Shown here piece after piece: positions 19,069 through 28,062 of a stretch of 64,000 nucleotides of DNA. The position numbers were made by a program, and so were the translations under genes. Every line of letters begins with the position of its first letter. Position 1 is the first letter of the stretch. Under the pieces are notes generated by a model that worked only from the letters and a program-made list of their open reading frames with translations, ran no database searches and was not told where the DNA came from. Source of the DNA: Candidatus Saccharimonadota bacterium (GTDB lineage Bacteria > Patescibacteriota > Saccharimonadia > Saccharimonadales > UBA4665); NCBI GenBank assembly GCA_002746885.1, contig PDRS01000005.1:310001-374000 (forward strand). Reading direction: 5' to 3'.

Positions 19069-20460
19069 ATGCCAAACACATCAAAACGGTTCAATTCAGA
19101 CAAGCTTTTCGAGCGTAGCGTCAAAGCTCCTGCCGTTGCACTCGACAAAACACTCGAAGCGGGTACAAAAGTTGTCCACGCTGTTCCAAGCAACAGAGGC
19201 GTCAAAAAAGCACGCGACTACTGGAACGCTCTCGGACCCGGTCTTACCACTGGTGCAAGCGATGACGACCCCTCTGGCATAGCAACGTACAGCCAAGCTG
19301 GAGCGCAACACGGGTTCGGCTTTCTTTGGCTCAGCCTGTGGACCTTCCCGCTCATGAGCACCGTGCAAGAAATGTGCGCCCGTATCGGCATGGTAACGGG
19401 CAGGGGACTGGCCGCCAACATTCGCAGTGCATACTCGCGCCGCACGCTCCGTTTTATCACCATACTACTTTTTGCCGCCAACGCATTTAACATCGGCGCA
19501 AACTTGGGAGCTATGGCAAAAGCCGTCCAGCTCCTACAACCGCAGCTCTCCTTTGGGTGGCTAGTGGCCGGTTTTTCGGTGCTGAGCCTGCTTCTACAAA
19601 TACTCATGCCCTATAGTAAATATGCGCGATACCTGAAGTGGCTAGCGCTTGTCCTGTTGAGCTACATTGCTTCCGCTATACTTGCCAAGGTAGATTGGAG
19701 CCAAGCACTCAGAGCCGTCGCTGCGCCAGAACTGACCTTCGACAAAGATAGCCTGCTGCTCATCTGCGCCGTACTCGGCACAACCATATCGCCATACTTA
19801 TTTTTTTGGCAGACTTCTCAAGAAGTTGAAGAAGAAATCCTTGAAGGCAAAACAACCTTACGCCAACGGCGCAGCGCCACTGCTCCCGAACAAATCAAAC
19901 GCATGCGCATAGATATTTGGAGCGGCATGTTTTTGAGCAATATCGTCATGTTCTTCATTATTGCTGTGTGTGGTTGGGTACTTTTCCCGCACGGCATCAC
20001 AAACATTTCAACCGCTGCTCAGGCAGCCGAAGCGTTGCGACCCTTCGCAGGCGACGCCACGTACTATCTGTTCGCTATCGGCATCATTGGTACAGGTATG
20101 CTCGCCATACCGGTGCTAGCAGGGTCGTCAAGCTACGCAATTGCCGAAAGCTTGCGCTGGAAGGGAAATCTGCACAGCCCGCTCAAACAAGCCCACGCAT
20201 TTTACGGTATAATCATCATTTCTATGCTGGTCGGACTAGCGCTCAACTTTGTCGGCATAGACCCCATAAAAGCCCTCATTTATTCTGCGGTGGCCAACGG
20301 CATTGTGGCACCGTTTGTGTTGTTTTTCATCGTCAAGCTTTCGAGCAACCGTAAACTCATGGGCCACTGGAAAAACCGCCGCAGCACTACGGTCGTTGGG
20401 TGGGCAACCACCGCAATCATGACCTTCGCCGGCCTCGCCGCCCTGTGGTCGCTAGTGTAG
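19069..20460 (+). CDS. NRAMP-related divalent cation transporter with non-canonical metal site
   Basis: The 463-aa protein has a charged N-terminal 50 residues and about eleven helices. The helix-1 motif that binds metal in canonical NRAMPs, DPGN, reads DDDPSG (65-70). The helix-6 MPHN equivalent is replaced by a stretch ending SPYLFFWQTSQEVEEE, so the metal-coordinating methionine is absent. Known NRAMP relatives with altered sites carry Mg2+ or Al3+ rather than Mn/Fe; assigning magnesium here is an inference. TACAAT at 19036 gives a leader of about 20 nt without a clear ribosome site. Confidence 0.75.
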   Translation: MPNTSKRFNSDKLFERSVKAPAVALDKTLEAGTKVVHAVPSNRGVKKARDYWNALGPGLTTGASDDDPSGIATYSQAGAQHGFGFLWLSLWTFPLMSTVQEMCARIGMVTGRGLAANIRSAYSRRTLRFITILLFAANAFNIGANLGAMAKAVQLLQPQLSFGWLVAGFSVLSLLLQILMPYSKYARYLKWLALVLLSYIASAILAKVDWSQALRAVAAPELTFDKDSLLLICAVLGTTISPYLFFWQTSQEVEEEILEGKTTLRQRRSATAPEQIKRMRIDIWSGMFLSNIVMFFIIAVCGWVLFPHGITNISTAAQAAEALRPFAGDATYYLFAIGIIGTGMLAIPVLAGSSSYAIAESLRWKGNLHSPLKQAHAFYGIIIISMLVGLALNFVGIDPIKALIYSAVANGIVAPFVLFFIVKLSSNRKLMGHWKNRRSTTVVGWATTAIMTFAGLAALWSLV

Positions 20461-20603
20461 CTAGTGAGATGCACCGCGAACGAAACAAAGAATATACTCG
20501 AACCGCGACAAAAAACCGCTAAAATTATTCACTAAATCCCGAACGAAAGTGGGCACAGCCAACGGCAACTATTCGCACTCTGCCAACCCGCCTACGGCGC
20601 AAG

Positions 20604-21809
20604 CTACTCGTGGCGGAGTGCTTCGATAGGATCCATACGTGCAGCTTTGAGCGCCGGTATCATACCAAAGAAAACTCCCGTCGCAAGCGCGGCGAGCGGC
20701 GCACCAATAACCACTGGCCATACAATAACAGGCGCAAGACTAGTGTAGGCACGAAGTGCGCCAATAGCCGCGAGCGCAAAAACAACCCCCAGCACCGCAC
20801 CCACACTACACAGCGCAAATGCCTCTGTCATAAATTGCCGTAATATCTGCCGATTTGTCGCGCCAATAGCTTTGCGCAACCCGATCTCATGTATCCGTTC
20901 GGTCACGCTGACGAGCATCATATTCATAATCCCGACACCGCCGACCACAAGCGCCACAGCCGCCATACATATCGTCATGAGCGTCAGCAAATCGAGCGTC
21001 GGATCCGTCGCTTTCTGTTTTGAGCCAGGCGCGAGCACAACAACATCATTCGCCCCTCCATGCAGCTCCGAGATAACTTTTTGCAGCTTCGGCGCGAGCG
21101 CGCGTACATCGACGCCAGGCTTGGCCTGCACAAACAATTGGTTCATGTACGGTGCAGACCCTAGCAGGGATTGGGCGGCCCCAAACGGTATGAAAACCGC
21201 CTCGTTATAGTTTGCCTCAAGCGAGAACGGCGCTGCAGCAAACGAGCTAAATATCCCACTCACCACAAAAGACTCGCCTCGGTACGTAAACCGCTGCCCC
21301 AACGGGACGCCGTCGTCAAACAACCTCGCCGCAAGACTTTTTCCCAGCACCGCTACTCGGTCGCCATCACTGGCCGTAAAGAAACCGCCAAACTCCATTT
21401 TTTGGTGCAAAATATCTCCCAGTTCTGGCGTTGTCGCCAGAACGAGCGGGTTATGAACGGCGCCATCGGCCTCGATTGCGCCGCGCATGGTAGCAAGCGG
21501 CACCACCTGCCGCACGCTCTCCGAACGACGCAAAGCCTCCGCGTCGGCCGCTTCGAGCGATATTGCGCCTTGTCCAGTCGCAATACCCAGATTACTGCCG
21601 GTCAGCTCCGGTCGAACAATTAGCACGTCTTGCCCATAACGCGCAGACTGGTCAGCAATCTGCTCCTTGACGCCTTGCCCAACACCAACGATCACCACCA
21701 CCGAAAGTACCCCTATGACAATCCCCAGCATTGTCATAAAGCTGCGAGTCCGAGAGGCGCGTAGACTTTGCAGCGCTAGCCCAAGATATCCTTTGTGCAA
21801 ACTTATCAT
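20604..21809 (-). CDS. ABC transporter permease, MacB/FtsX type
   Basis: This 401-aa protein has an N-terminal helix (about 17-40), a large extracytoplasmic MacB periplasmic core domain (45-265), then three helices of the FtsX fold, with the conserved ERIHEIGLRKAIGAT cytoplasmic motif near residue 307. MacB-type exporters drive efflux of peptides, lipoproteins or drugs by mechanotransmission. The gene overlaps its ATPase by 4 nt (ATGA). No MacA-like adaptor is encoded nearby, as expected in a lineage without a classical outer membrane. Confidence 0.88.
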   Translation of the reverse strand: MISLHKGYLGLALQSLRASRTRSFMTMLGIVIGVLSVVVIVGVGQGVKEQIADQSARYGQDVLIVRPELTGSNLGIATGQGAISLEAADAEALRRSESVRQVVPLATMRGAIEADGAVHNPLVLATTPELGDILHQKMEFGGFFTASDGDRVAVLGKSLAARLFDDGVPLGQRFTYRGESFVVSGIFSSFAAAPFSLEANYNEAVFIPFGAAQSLLGSAPYMNQLFVQAKPGVDVRALAPKLQKVISELHGGANDVVVLAPGSKQKATDPTLDLLTLMTICMAAVALVVGGVGIMNMMLVSVTERIHEIGLRKAIGATNRQILRQFMTEAFALCSVGAVLGVVFALAAIGALRAYTSLAPVIVWPVVIGAPLAALATGVFFGMIPALKAARMDPIEALRHE

Positions 21810-22681
21810 GCCGCTGCCTTTCGTTTTGTTTTTCGTTTTGCGCGACGTTTCGTCGAGGTCTTTTTGGACTTTTTCGCTGGCGCAGGTTTTTCCTCGGGAC
21901 GGATTTTCATGAGAGCCGAGACACCGGCCAAATCATCTTCTTCGCTTGCCGTCGGCACTTTGTACATAAACTTACTCACATAATGCCCAACCTCGCCCAG
22001 CTTTGTCGCTTCATCGTGCTTGATAATGCCATCCTGCATGTACACAACACGCGTCGCATAACGAGTCAGCTCTGGGTTGTGCGTAACGAAAATGATAGTG
22101 TTGCCGCTTTTGTGAATTTCGCTTATCAGTTCCATAACCAGACGCGAGCTTTCGGTGTCGAGGTTGCCGGTCGGTTCATCTGCGATAATTATTTCCGGCT
22201 CATTGACAAGCGCCCGCGCAATAGCGACACACTGCGTCTGGCCGCCAGATAACTGCCGCGGATAGTAGTAGCAGCGGTCATGCAAACCAACACGCTCCAA
22301 CATAGCGCGCGAAGCCTGATTGCGCTTAGCCGTCGCGTAGCCGCCGTACAGCAAGGGCAGGGCAACGTTTTCGAGCGCCGTTAAACGCCCGAGCAAATTA
22401 AACGACTGAAATATAAAGCCAATCTTGTCGCGGCGAATTCGTGATCGGCGATTTGTGGACAGCCGACTAACGCGCTTACCAGAAAATAAATAATCGCCGT
22501 GCGTCGGGTGGTCAAGTAAACCAATCACGTTCATGAGCGTGCTTTTACCGCTCCCGCTCGGACCCATGACGGCGACGCATTCGCCTTTGTCGATTTTTAA
22601 GCTAACCTCATCTAAGGCCACACTAGTGGCATCACCGAAGCCGTAAAGCTTGCTGACGTTTTTCAATTCTATCAGAGGCAT
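21806..22681 (-). CDS. ABC transporter ATP-binding protein, MacB/LolD type
   Basis: This is the ATPase partner of the downstream permease. Walker [10 protein letters not shown] (40-48), signature LSGGQ followed by [10 protein letters not shown], Walker [12 protein letters not shown], and the H-loop VTHNPE are all present. After the nucleotide-binding domain comes an unusual tail of about 60 residues ending in a Lys/Arg-rich stretch. I place the start at ATG 22681 rather than GTG 22708, because TACACT (22692-22697) lies in between and would be the -10 box. Confidence 0.88.
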   Translation of the reverse strand: MPLIELKNVSKLYGFGDATSVALDEVSLKIDKGECVAVMGPSGSGKSTLMNVIGLLDHPTHGDYLFSGKRVSRLSTNRRSRIRRDKIGFIFQSFNLLGRLTALENVALPLLYGGYATAKRNQASRAMLERVGLHDRCYYYPRQLSGGQTQCVAIARALVNEPEIIIADEPTGNLDTESSRLVMELISEIHKSGNTIIFVTHNPELTRYATRVVYMQDGIIKHDEATKLGEVGHYVSKFMYKVPTASEEDDLAGVSALMKIRPEEKPAPAKKSKKTSTKRRAKRKTKRKAAA

Positions 22682-22691
22682 ACGTACTTCT

Positions 22692-22697
22692 AGTGTA
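22692..22697 (-). promoter_or_regulatory. -10 box (TACACT) of the ABC exporter operon
   Basis: Ten nt before ATG 22681, so the leader is only a few nt. Confidence 0.45.
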
Positions 22698-23087
22698 CCG
22701 TCCCGCACGACAGAGGCGCAACCATAGACGCAATGTTTTATGTGGTATTTTTCACTATGCTACAGAACGACAGCCCTGAGCGGTTTTACGCACAAAACCC
22801 ACACAGGCACGCACTTTGTTCTGGCGGCGGTTTTTTTACGGTCAAACGCAAACGCACCAGGTAAGTCAAACTGTCCAGGATGCGGCAGACGCCACAAACG
22901 CTAAAACACAGCGCCATTGAACTACACTTAATCTCCAAACGTAATATATAAAAAACGATAATTTCACGGCTCGTAAGAAGTCGGCGCAAGCTGATGTTTT
23001 TGTCATTGTTTGGCAGGCTGGCGAAAAACAACACTTCTCAGGAGGTAAATCTATTGGTTAGGGTCGGCGCAGGATAACGGTTCGTAG

Positions 23088-23093
23088 TACACT
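23088..23093 (+). promoter_or_regulatory. -10 box (TACACT), 6 nt before ATG at 23100
   Basis: The placement implies a leaderless mRNA for the hydrolase, even though the gene belongs to the AT-rich island. Confidence 0.55.
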
Positions 23094-23099
23094 AGTACT

Positions 23100-23810
23100 A
23101 TGAGAAGCAGGGTAGAACTAACGACAAACGATAACCACACCATTTATGGAACACTGGATTCCGTTGGCAGCAAAACGCTGTTGATTTTTGTTCATGGTTT
23201 TACTGGAAATCGAAATGAGCATCATTTCTTCAATGCCGCTTCATTCTTTACTGAAAGAGGTTTCGATACGTTCAGATTTGATCTGTATTCAAAAAATAAA
23301 AACGGAAGGTCGCTGAGTAGCTGCTCCCTGACAGACCACTCTGATGATGTAAATCTGGTTATCGATAACTTCAAAGATGCATACGAAACATTGGTGCTAA
23401 TCGGCCACAGCCTGGGTGGATTAGTACTATTAAAAACCGATTTGACCAATGTCTCAAAAATCGTCTTATGGGATCCAACGACACCCCTCCAAGATGCGCG
23501 CCATAGAAATGCAACGTATGATCCTGGTACAGATAAATACCTCGTGAAGGGAAGGTTGGACTTTTATGTCGGAAAAGAGCTTTTCGATGAATGGATGTCC
23601 TCGGACTACAACAGCTTGGTTACGTCACTGAAGACTCCTTGTAAAATCATCTTCGCAGGCAATAACAACAAGCTTGAATTGTGGAAACCTTACTTGGACA
23701 AATTCCAAACTGAACATGAATTTGTAACCATCGAAAACGCAACACACTGTTTTCACGAAGAAGACACAGAACAGCAATTATTTGAAGAAACGTTGAAGTG
23801 GATTAAATAG
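23100..23810 (+). CDS. Alpha/beta hydrolase (serine esterase/lipase-like)
   Basis: At 236 aa it shows the oxyanion region FVHGFTGNRNE, the nucleophile elbow GHSLGG with Ser104, a likely acid around FAGNNNKLE, and the catalytic His in ATHCFHEED near residue 218. No signal peptide is present, so it is cytoplasmic. The family covers esterases, lipases and peptidases; the substrate cannot be told. It is the first gene of the AT-rich accessory segment, with codon use clearly more A/T-ending than the genes to its left. Confidence 0.85.
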   Translation: MRSRVELTTNDNHTIYGTLDSVGSKTLLIFVHGFTGNRNEHHFFNAASFFTERGFDTFRFDLYSKNKNGRSLSSCSLTDHSDDVNLVIDNFKDAYETLVLIGHSLGGLVLLKTDLTNVSKIVLWDPTTPLQDARHRNATYDPGTDKYLVKGRLDFYVGKELFDEWMSSDYNSLVTSLKTPCKIIFAGNNNKLELWKPYLDKFQTEHEFVTIENATHCFHEEDTEQQLFEETLKWIK

Positions 23811-23961
23811 AGCGTAGGTCGCATCGCCGCGCTCATTCACTCAAATTCTTGCCGCTCCAAAACCCTCTCTGAATCCCGATGTATGACATAATGCTAATGT
23901 AGCCAAAAAGATTACGTATACGCGTGCTTTAACTGCAAGATAAAATGAAAGGTAATACAGT

Positions 23962-24474
23962 ATGATATCTGATAAATTTTTTAAAGATTTTTTAAAAAAC
24001 ACTTCCAGAAAAGAAACAGAGATTGTGTTTAAGTTTTTTGTTACGTTCTCAAGATTTGAATGCGCATTGAAATCAACAATTAGGTTTGCATATAACTATA
24101 AAAATAAAGCTCACTCTGATTGGGACTCATTTACAAACTCAATTGAGGATTCGTTTAACCCCGAAAAAGATGAAAAACTTGATAAAGCCACAAAATTTAT
24201 CCTAGAGAATCCACCAAAGATTCAAGTACTAGAAGATGATGAACTGAAGTGGGTTAAACGTAAATTTAACTCAAATGATTCTGATATACATAAACTGAAT
24301 CTGCACATCAGAGACGTTAGGAACAACCTATTTCATGGAGGAAAATTCAAAGGAGGCTGTCAAAAAGACGCTGCTAGAAATTTCGAACTAATAGAGTCCT
24401 CTTTAATAATTCTAAATGAATGGCTAAAACTAGATAAAGATGTTAAAAGAAATTTTCTAGCAAAAATAACATAG
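23962..24474 (+). CDS. HEPN-motif protein, possible RNase effector
   Basis: This is an all-helical 170-aa protein of no close family I can name. Near the C-terminal half is RDVRNNLFHGG, containing R120-N-x3-H125, the R-x4-H motif with polar second residue that marks active HEPN ribonucleases; the surrounding helices fit a HEPN bundle. HEPN proteins act as toxins and defence effectors as well as housekeeping RNases. Its position in the accessory island, 3.6 kb from the Gabija-like pair, makes a defence role plausible but unproven. No antitoxin-like ORF (MNT nucleotidyltransferase) is adjacent. AAAGGT precedes the ATG. Confidence 0.6.
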   Translation: MISDKFFKDFLKNTSRKETEIVFKFFVTFSRFECALKSTIRFAYNYKNKAHSDWDSFTNSIEDSFNPEKDEKLDKATKFILENPPKIQVLEDDELKWVKRKFNSNDSDIHKLNLHIRDVRNNLFHGGKFKGGCQKDAARNFELIESSLIILNEWLKLDKDVKRNFLAKIT

Positions 24475-24622
24475 AAACGAAATACTTATCTGACGGTAAA
24501 GAAAAGCATGTTACCAATGAAGTGAACGGTCAGTCGCACTTAACTTCGGGCGAAAATATTGGGCATTTTTATCAGACCATAGTTTCCTTATAATATGAAA
24601 CGGAAATATCTTGAGCAACGCC

Positions 24623-25528
24623 ATGAACAATAAAATCCTAAACCGCTATCTAGAATTCAGTACGTTCACCAACCCGGGGTGCTACAAAGAATTTCTTCAA
24701 AATCTTCCAGATGACGTCGAAGAGCTGGGCGATCTAATTTCTCATCAGATCATTCACCGTGTAACGCTCAAAGACGGCAACACAAAAGCCAACGCAGATT
24801 TGAGATATGGCGACATGAACACTTTCCCCTGGTATAGATTGAGGTGCGAAGACGATGTGCTGACCACGGCAGTTTCAATGATTGCAGAGCTGCTAAGGCT
24901 TGATGACAAAGGTTTTGAAAAAGATAGAAAAGTTGAAAATAAAATTGTTGTCACGTGCCGCCATGTAGCAATTCTGATGGCATCGATCTTAAAATCAAAA
25001 GGTATTCCTTGTAGGGTCCGCTCTGGATTCGCTCCATATTTTTTTGAGGGCAGCTGGGATCATTGGATAAACCAGTATTGGGATTATGAAAACCAGAAAT
25101 GGGTTACTTTTGATGCTGACGGATTCTTTGACAGGTCGATTGGTTTTGACCAGTACGACATGCCGGACGAAAAATTTGACTGGGCGGCAGACACTTGGCT
25201 AGGGATTAGACGGGGCGAACTAGACGCCAACGGTTTTATCAATGCAGGCGGTTTCAAAGGATTAATGCCAGTTCTTTGGGCGATTTTTTATGATTTTCAT
25301 AGTTTGATGAACGACGAGATTCTTTATACGCAAATGCCGCGCTATATCGCCTACAAATTCGAAGAACTAACAGAAAAAGATTTTGAAGAAATCGACGAAC
25401 TAGCCGAATTGATGCAAAACCCGGATCGAAACTTTGATGCTTTGGTAAAAATCTGGAACTCTGAAAAGAAATTTAGAATTCTGAACAGTCCATTGGTCGG
25501 CGACGATAGCCACGTTACGTGGAGATAG
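24623..25528 (+). CDS. Transglutaminase-like (cysteine protease fold) protein
   Basis: The 301-aa protein contains a transglutaminase-core triad pattern: Cys112 in VTCRHVAILMAS, His147 in WDHWINQYW and an Asp in VTFDADG (164-166), with the IPCRVRSGF segment between. Bacterial members act as proteases, amidases or glutamine modifiers. There is no signal peptide or membrane helix. A TTG at 24611 is an alternative start; ATG 24623 is preferred. TATAAT at about 24592 may be the -10 box. Context is the AT-rich island, so a role in modifying host or phage proteins is possible, but nothing here shows it. Confidence 0.7.
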   Translation: MNNKILNRYLEFSTFTNPGCYKEFLQNLPDDVEELGDLISHQIIHRVTLKDGNTKANADLRYGDMNTFPWYRLRCEDDVLTTAVSMIAELLRLDDKGFEKDRKVENKIVVTCRHVAILMASILKSKGIPCRVRSGFAPYFFEGSWDHWINQYWDYENQKWVTFDADGFFDRSIGFDQYDMPDEKFDWAADTWLGIRRGELDANGFINAGGFKGLMPVLWAIFYDFHSLMNDEILYTQMPRYIAYKFEELTEKDFEEIDELAELMQNPDRNFDALVKIWNSEKKFRILNSPLVGDDSHVTWR

Positions 25529-25829
25529 ATTTTCGCATTTTTTATAAAATCTTGCTATCCCTCGCGCTTCTCTACGTTTCGGTTCAAAATATCTTATGAA
25601 CAAAAAAGACAAAAAAGTTCACCCCTGAGAAGAAAAAGAAAAAAAGAAAAAAAGGTTCACCCCCGAAAAAGGGTTAATTTTTACCAGTTTGGGTTTTTGA
25701 GAGGGGCATGCTGCGTGCGATATCCCCTATTTATACATCACCATCAGAGCATAAATTAACAATTCGTTGTATGATGTTAATATACATCAAACGATTGCGA
25801 GCTCAGCGTTAGGCATACAAAGGATAGAG
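25529..25829 (+). other. Intergenic, 301 bp, purine-rich repeats and attC-like end
   Basis: Contains a purine run with two copies of GTTCACCCC (25617 and 25654), apparently the debris of a Lys-rich coding sequence, then an imperfect hairpin ending in GAGCTCAGCGTTAGGC (25799-25814), which resembles the 3' half of an integron attC site. Confidence 0.4.
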
Positions 25830-26288
25830 ATGAAAAAGACGTTTTTGTATCGATTATTGGGACTTGGGTCCACACCCAAGCAATTGCTCTCAACACTTGA
25901 ACAGGAGGGCGTTGTTGTCTCTGACGAGGGAATAGGTGGGCGGCTTATCACAAGGCACGTCGATGGACCAGGGAAACGGTATCGACATCGTTCAGAGCGC
26001 TTTTCTGGTTGTCTTGTGGTAACCAGAAAGAGAGTGGTTTGCTATACATACAGGAAGCGTCAAATCAACATCTCCGTTGATGACCCAAAAGTAGCAAATC
26101 TGTATATCGATACCCCAAAGGAAGAGGAACTATGTCTTTCGTTCGAGGCATCAATCTTTCGAGAAGGCTGGGATGGTTTGATTGAACTCCGGTTCAACAC
26201 AAACAAGGCTCATCAATTTCATGAAGCATTGATTAAAATCGGTGCCCAACAAGGCACTGCGCTGGACGCTCGTTCCTCGCGCCAGTGA
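25830..26288 (+). CDS. Orphan protein, unknown function
   Basis: This 152-aa protein is not one I recognise. It is rich in basic residues in the middle (KRYRHRSERF) and predicted mostly beta, with a short N-terminal helix that includes LLGLGSTPKQLLSTLEQEG. There is no membrane segment. The ATG is fixed by AAAGGA 8 nt upstream. It sits directly behind an attC-like GCGTTAGGC, and its stop codon is followed at once by GCTTAAC, the form of an attC 5' core, so it may be a captured gene cassette. Base composition is more GC-balanced than in its neighbours. Confidence 0.55.
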   Translation: MKKTFLYRLLGLGSTPKQLLSTLEQEGVVVSDEGIGGRLITRHVDGPGKRYRHRSERFSGCLVVTRKRVVCYTYRKRQINISVDDPKVANLYIDTPKEEELCLSFEASIFREGWDGLIELRFNTNKAHQFHEALIKIGAQQGTALDARSSRQ

Positions 26289-26424
26289 GCTTAACATTAT
26301 CTTATTCAAGGCCAAAAAAGTAAAGTAGATACGGGATGAAACACAACTGCACAACATCGTGCACAAGCAATGGCTTCTCCGTGCATACACTTGGTCGTCG
26401 TGACGGACAAAGGAGACGGATTAT

Positions 26425-27015
26425 ATGAAAAGACAAAGACCAGTTTTAGATCAAAAAATAAGCGTTCAAGATTTTAAAGATTTCTATTGGTTAAAAGACG
26501 AATTGATTGAGTTTTGTAGAAAAAATGGAATCAGTTACGTCGGTGGGAAAATTGAGATAACAAATCGAATTATCGAATATCTTGAAACAGGAAAAATTAC
26601 AAAACCTCAAACAACAAGACAAAAGAAATTACCAAAACCAACCGAGCCGCTGACGCTCGAAACGGTGATTGGAGTTGATTATCGAAGCTATAAAGAAAAG
26701 AAGCAATTTTTGCAGTCGATTATCGGTAAGCAATTTCATTTCACGATCCACCTACTCGACTTTTTTAAGCAAAATGCCGGCAAGAAAACGTATGGCGATC
26801 TGGTTGATGAGTGGTACAAGGAGCAAAAGTTAAAAAGCGACCCAAGTTTCGTAAAAGAAATTGCGCCACAATTTGAATACAACAATTACATCCGAGATTT
26901 TACGAAAGCCAATCCAGGAATGAGCAGAAAAGACGCCATAAAATACTGGAAATTAAAGAAGTCTGTGCCCGGCGACAACAAGTATTCAGAAAAAGATTTA
27001 GAATTAGATAGGTGA
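26425..27015 (+). CDS. SAP-domain protein with DUF6434-like C-terminus
   Basis: The 196-aa protein has an N-terminal SAP motif (about 24-56, LKDELIEFCRKNGISYVGGK), a putative DNA/RNA-binding helix-extension-helix, a basic linker (KPQTTRQKKLPKP), then a C-terminal domain like that found after SAP in many Firmicutes proteins, with tandem helices ending PGMSRKDAIKYWKLKK. Such proteins are common in accessory regions and have no established function. Codon use is strongly AT-rich. AAAGGAGA lies 13 nt before the ATG. Confidence 0.7.
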   Translation: MKRQRPVLDQKISVQDFKDFYWLKDELIEFCRKNGISYVGGKIEITNRIIEYLETGKITKPQTTRQKKLPKPTEPLTLETVIGVDYRSYKEKKQFLQSIIGKQFHFTIHLLDFFKQNAGKKTYGDLVDEWYKEQKLKSDPSFVKEIAPQFEYNNYIRDFTKANPGMSRKDAIKYWKLKKSVPGDNKYSEKDLELDR

Positions 27016-27087
27016 AAAATAAATAAATTCGAACCCATAGTCGGGACCGTTGTACCATTAACCCAAAACAACTAAAAGGAGGACGTT

Positions 27088-27753
27088 ATGAAAGAAGATA
27101 TTTTTGAAAAAGTGGATAATTATCTAGCAGGCCTGTTTTCGCTAGAAGATGATATTTTGATAAAAACTGAAGAATCAATACGAGAAAATGGCATGCCGGA
27201 ACATTCGGTATCTGCAAATCAAGGTCAATTTCTTTTCTTGCTCGCGAAAATGTGTAGTGCGAAAAGAATCATAGAAGTTGGTACTTTAGGGGGATATAGC
27301 ACGATTTGGCTAGGAAGGGCTTTAGACGGAACGGGAAAATTAACTTCAATAGAAATTGATCCTAATTTCGCAAACGTTGCGAGGAAAAATATTCAAAACG
27401 CAGGTCTAGAAAGCACAGTAGAAATTATCACAGGAGATGCCCTAAAAACCCTGAATGAGCTAAGTGACGGTGGAAGTGAAACGGTAGATCTATTTTTTAT
27501 GGATGCAGATAAACCAAACTATGTAGCATACTTTGAATGGGCGCTGAGGCACGCGAGGACGGGTTCTTTAATTGTGGCAGACAACGTAGTTCGGGACGGA
27601 AAAGTACTTGATGAAAACAGTAAAGATGAAAAAGTAGTTGGCGTCAGAAAATATATAGAGATGTTATCGAAAAATGACCAAGTTACAAGTTCTATTTTGC
27701 AACAAGTGGGGGTAAAAGACTACGATGGAATTGCTATTTCAGTCGTAAAATAA
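27088..27753 (+). CDS. Class I SAM-dependent O-methyltransferase (catechol/caffeoyl-CoA type)
   Basis: The 221-aa protein is a family 3 O-methyltransferase: SAM loop IIEVGTLGGYSTIWLG (about 62-77), acidic LTSIEIDPNF, metal-binding FFMDADKPNY and VADNVVRDGKV, with Asp, Asp and Asn for the divalent ion. It would methylate a catechol-like small molecule. A very strong ribosome site (AAAGGAGG) precedes the ATG. It lies in the AT-rich island and has no metabolic partner beside it. Confidence 0.88.
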   Translation: MKEDIFEKVDNYLAGLFSLEDDILIKTEESIRENGMPEHSVSANQGQFLFLLAKMCSAKRIIEVGTLGGYSTIWLGRALDGTGKLTSIEIDPNFANVARKNIQNAGLESTVEIITGDALKTLNELSDGGSETVDLFFMDADKPNYVAYFEWALRHARTGSLIVADNVVRDGKVLDENSKDEKVVGVRKYIEMLSKNDQVTSSILQQVGVKDYDGIAISVVK

Positions 27754-28062
27754 AAGGCGCACAAGAAAGTATAACCGCAATTACGGCGGATTCGACTACG
27801 TCCAAATCCACGCGGAATTGCTGAAGTCTAAGCTGAACCGAGAACTAACGCATACTAATCCGTAACTGACCATTCTATTTGAGGGATTTACTGCGCTTTT
27901 CTCCGTTCTCAGGCGTGCGAGGTGCTACGTCTGCGATGGCTTGAGAGTTTACTCACTCACGAGAAACGCCTCCGATTGGCACTCGCTATCGCTCGTATGC
28001 CTCGTCAGCATTCTCGTAACTCACTCGTCGACATCTCCCATTTTTTGTGGGTTTTTATTGCT
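27754..28062 (+). other. Intergenic, 309 bp, coding relic and possible terminator
   Basis: Bases 27758-27865 read through on the plus strand as a short protein-like tail (YGGFDYVQIHAELLKSK and a stop) without a start, so probably the end of a lost gene. Beyond that are short direct repeats of ACTCACTC and a weak hairpin with T-run at 28037-28056. Confidence 0.35.
28037..28056 (+). terminator. Weak intrinsic terminator-like hairpin
   Basis: CCCA, seven-base loop, TGGG, then five T. The stem is only 4 bp. Confidence 0.3.

Larger units (their letters stand above)
22682..23099 (+). other. Intergenic, 418 bp, left edge of AT-rich island
   Basis: No gene found. Composition changes to AT-rich here. 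A strong ribosome site (AGGAGGT near 23040) precedes only a seven-codon frame starting with TTG 23054, which looks like the stub of a lost gene. The right end is the promoter of the hydrolase. Confidence 0.5.

Noticed and set aside
22682..23100. Direct repeat of the tRNA-Ser 3' end as left attachment site of the island
   Set aside because: No matching stretch was seen near the left boundary.
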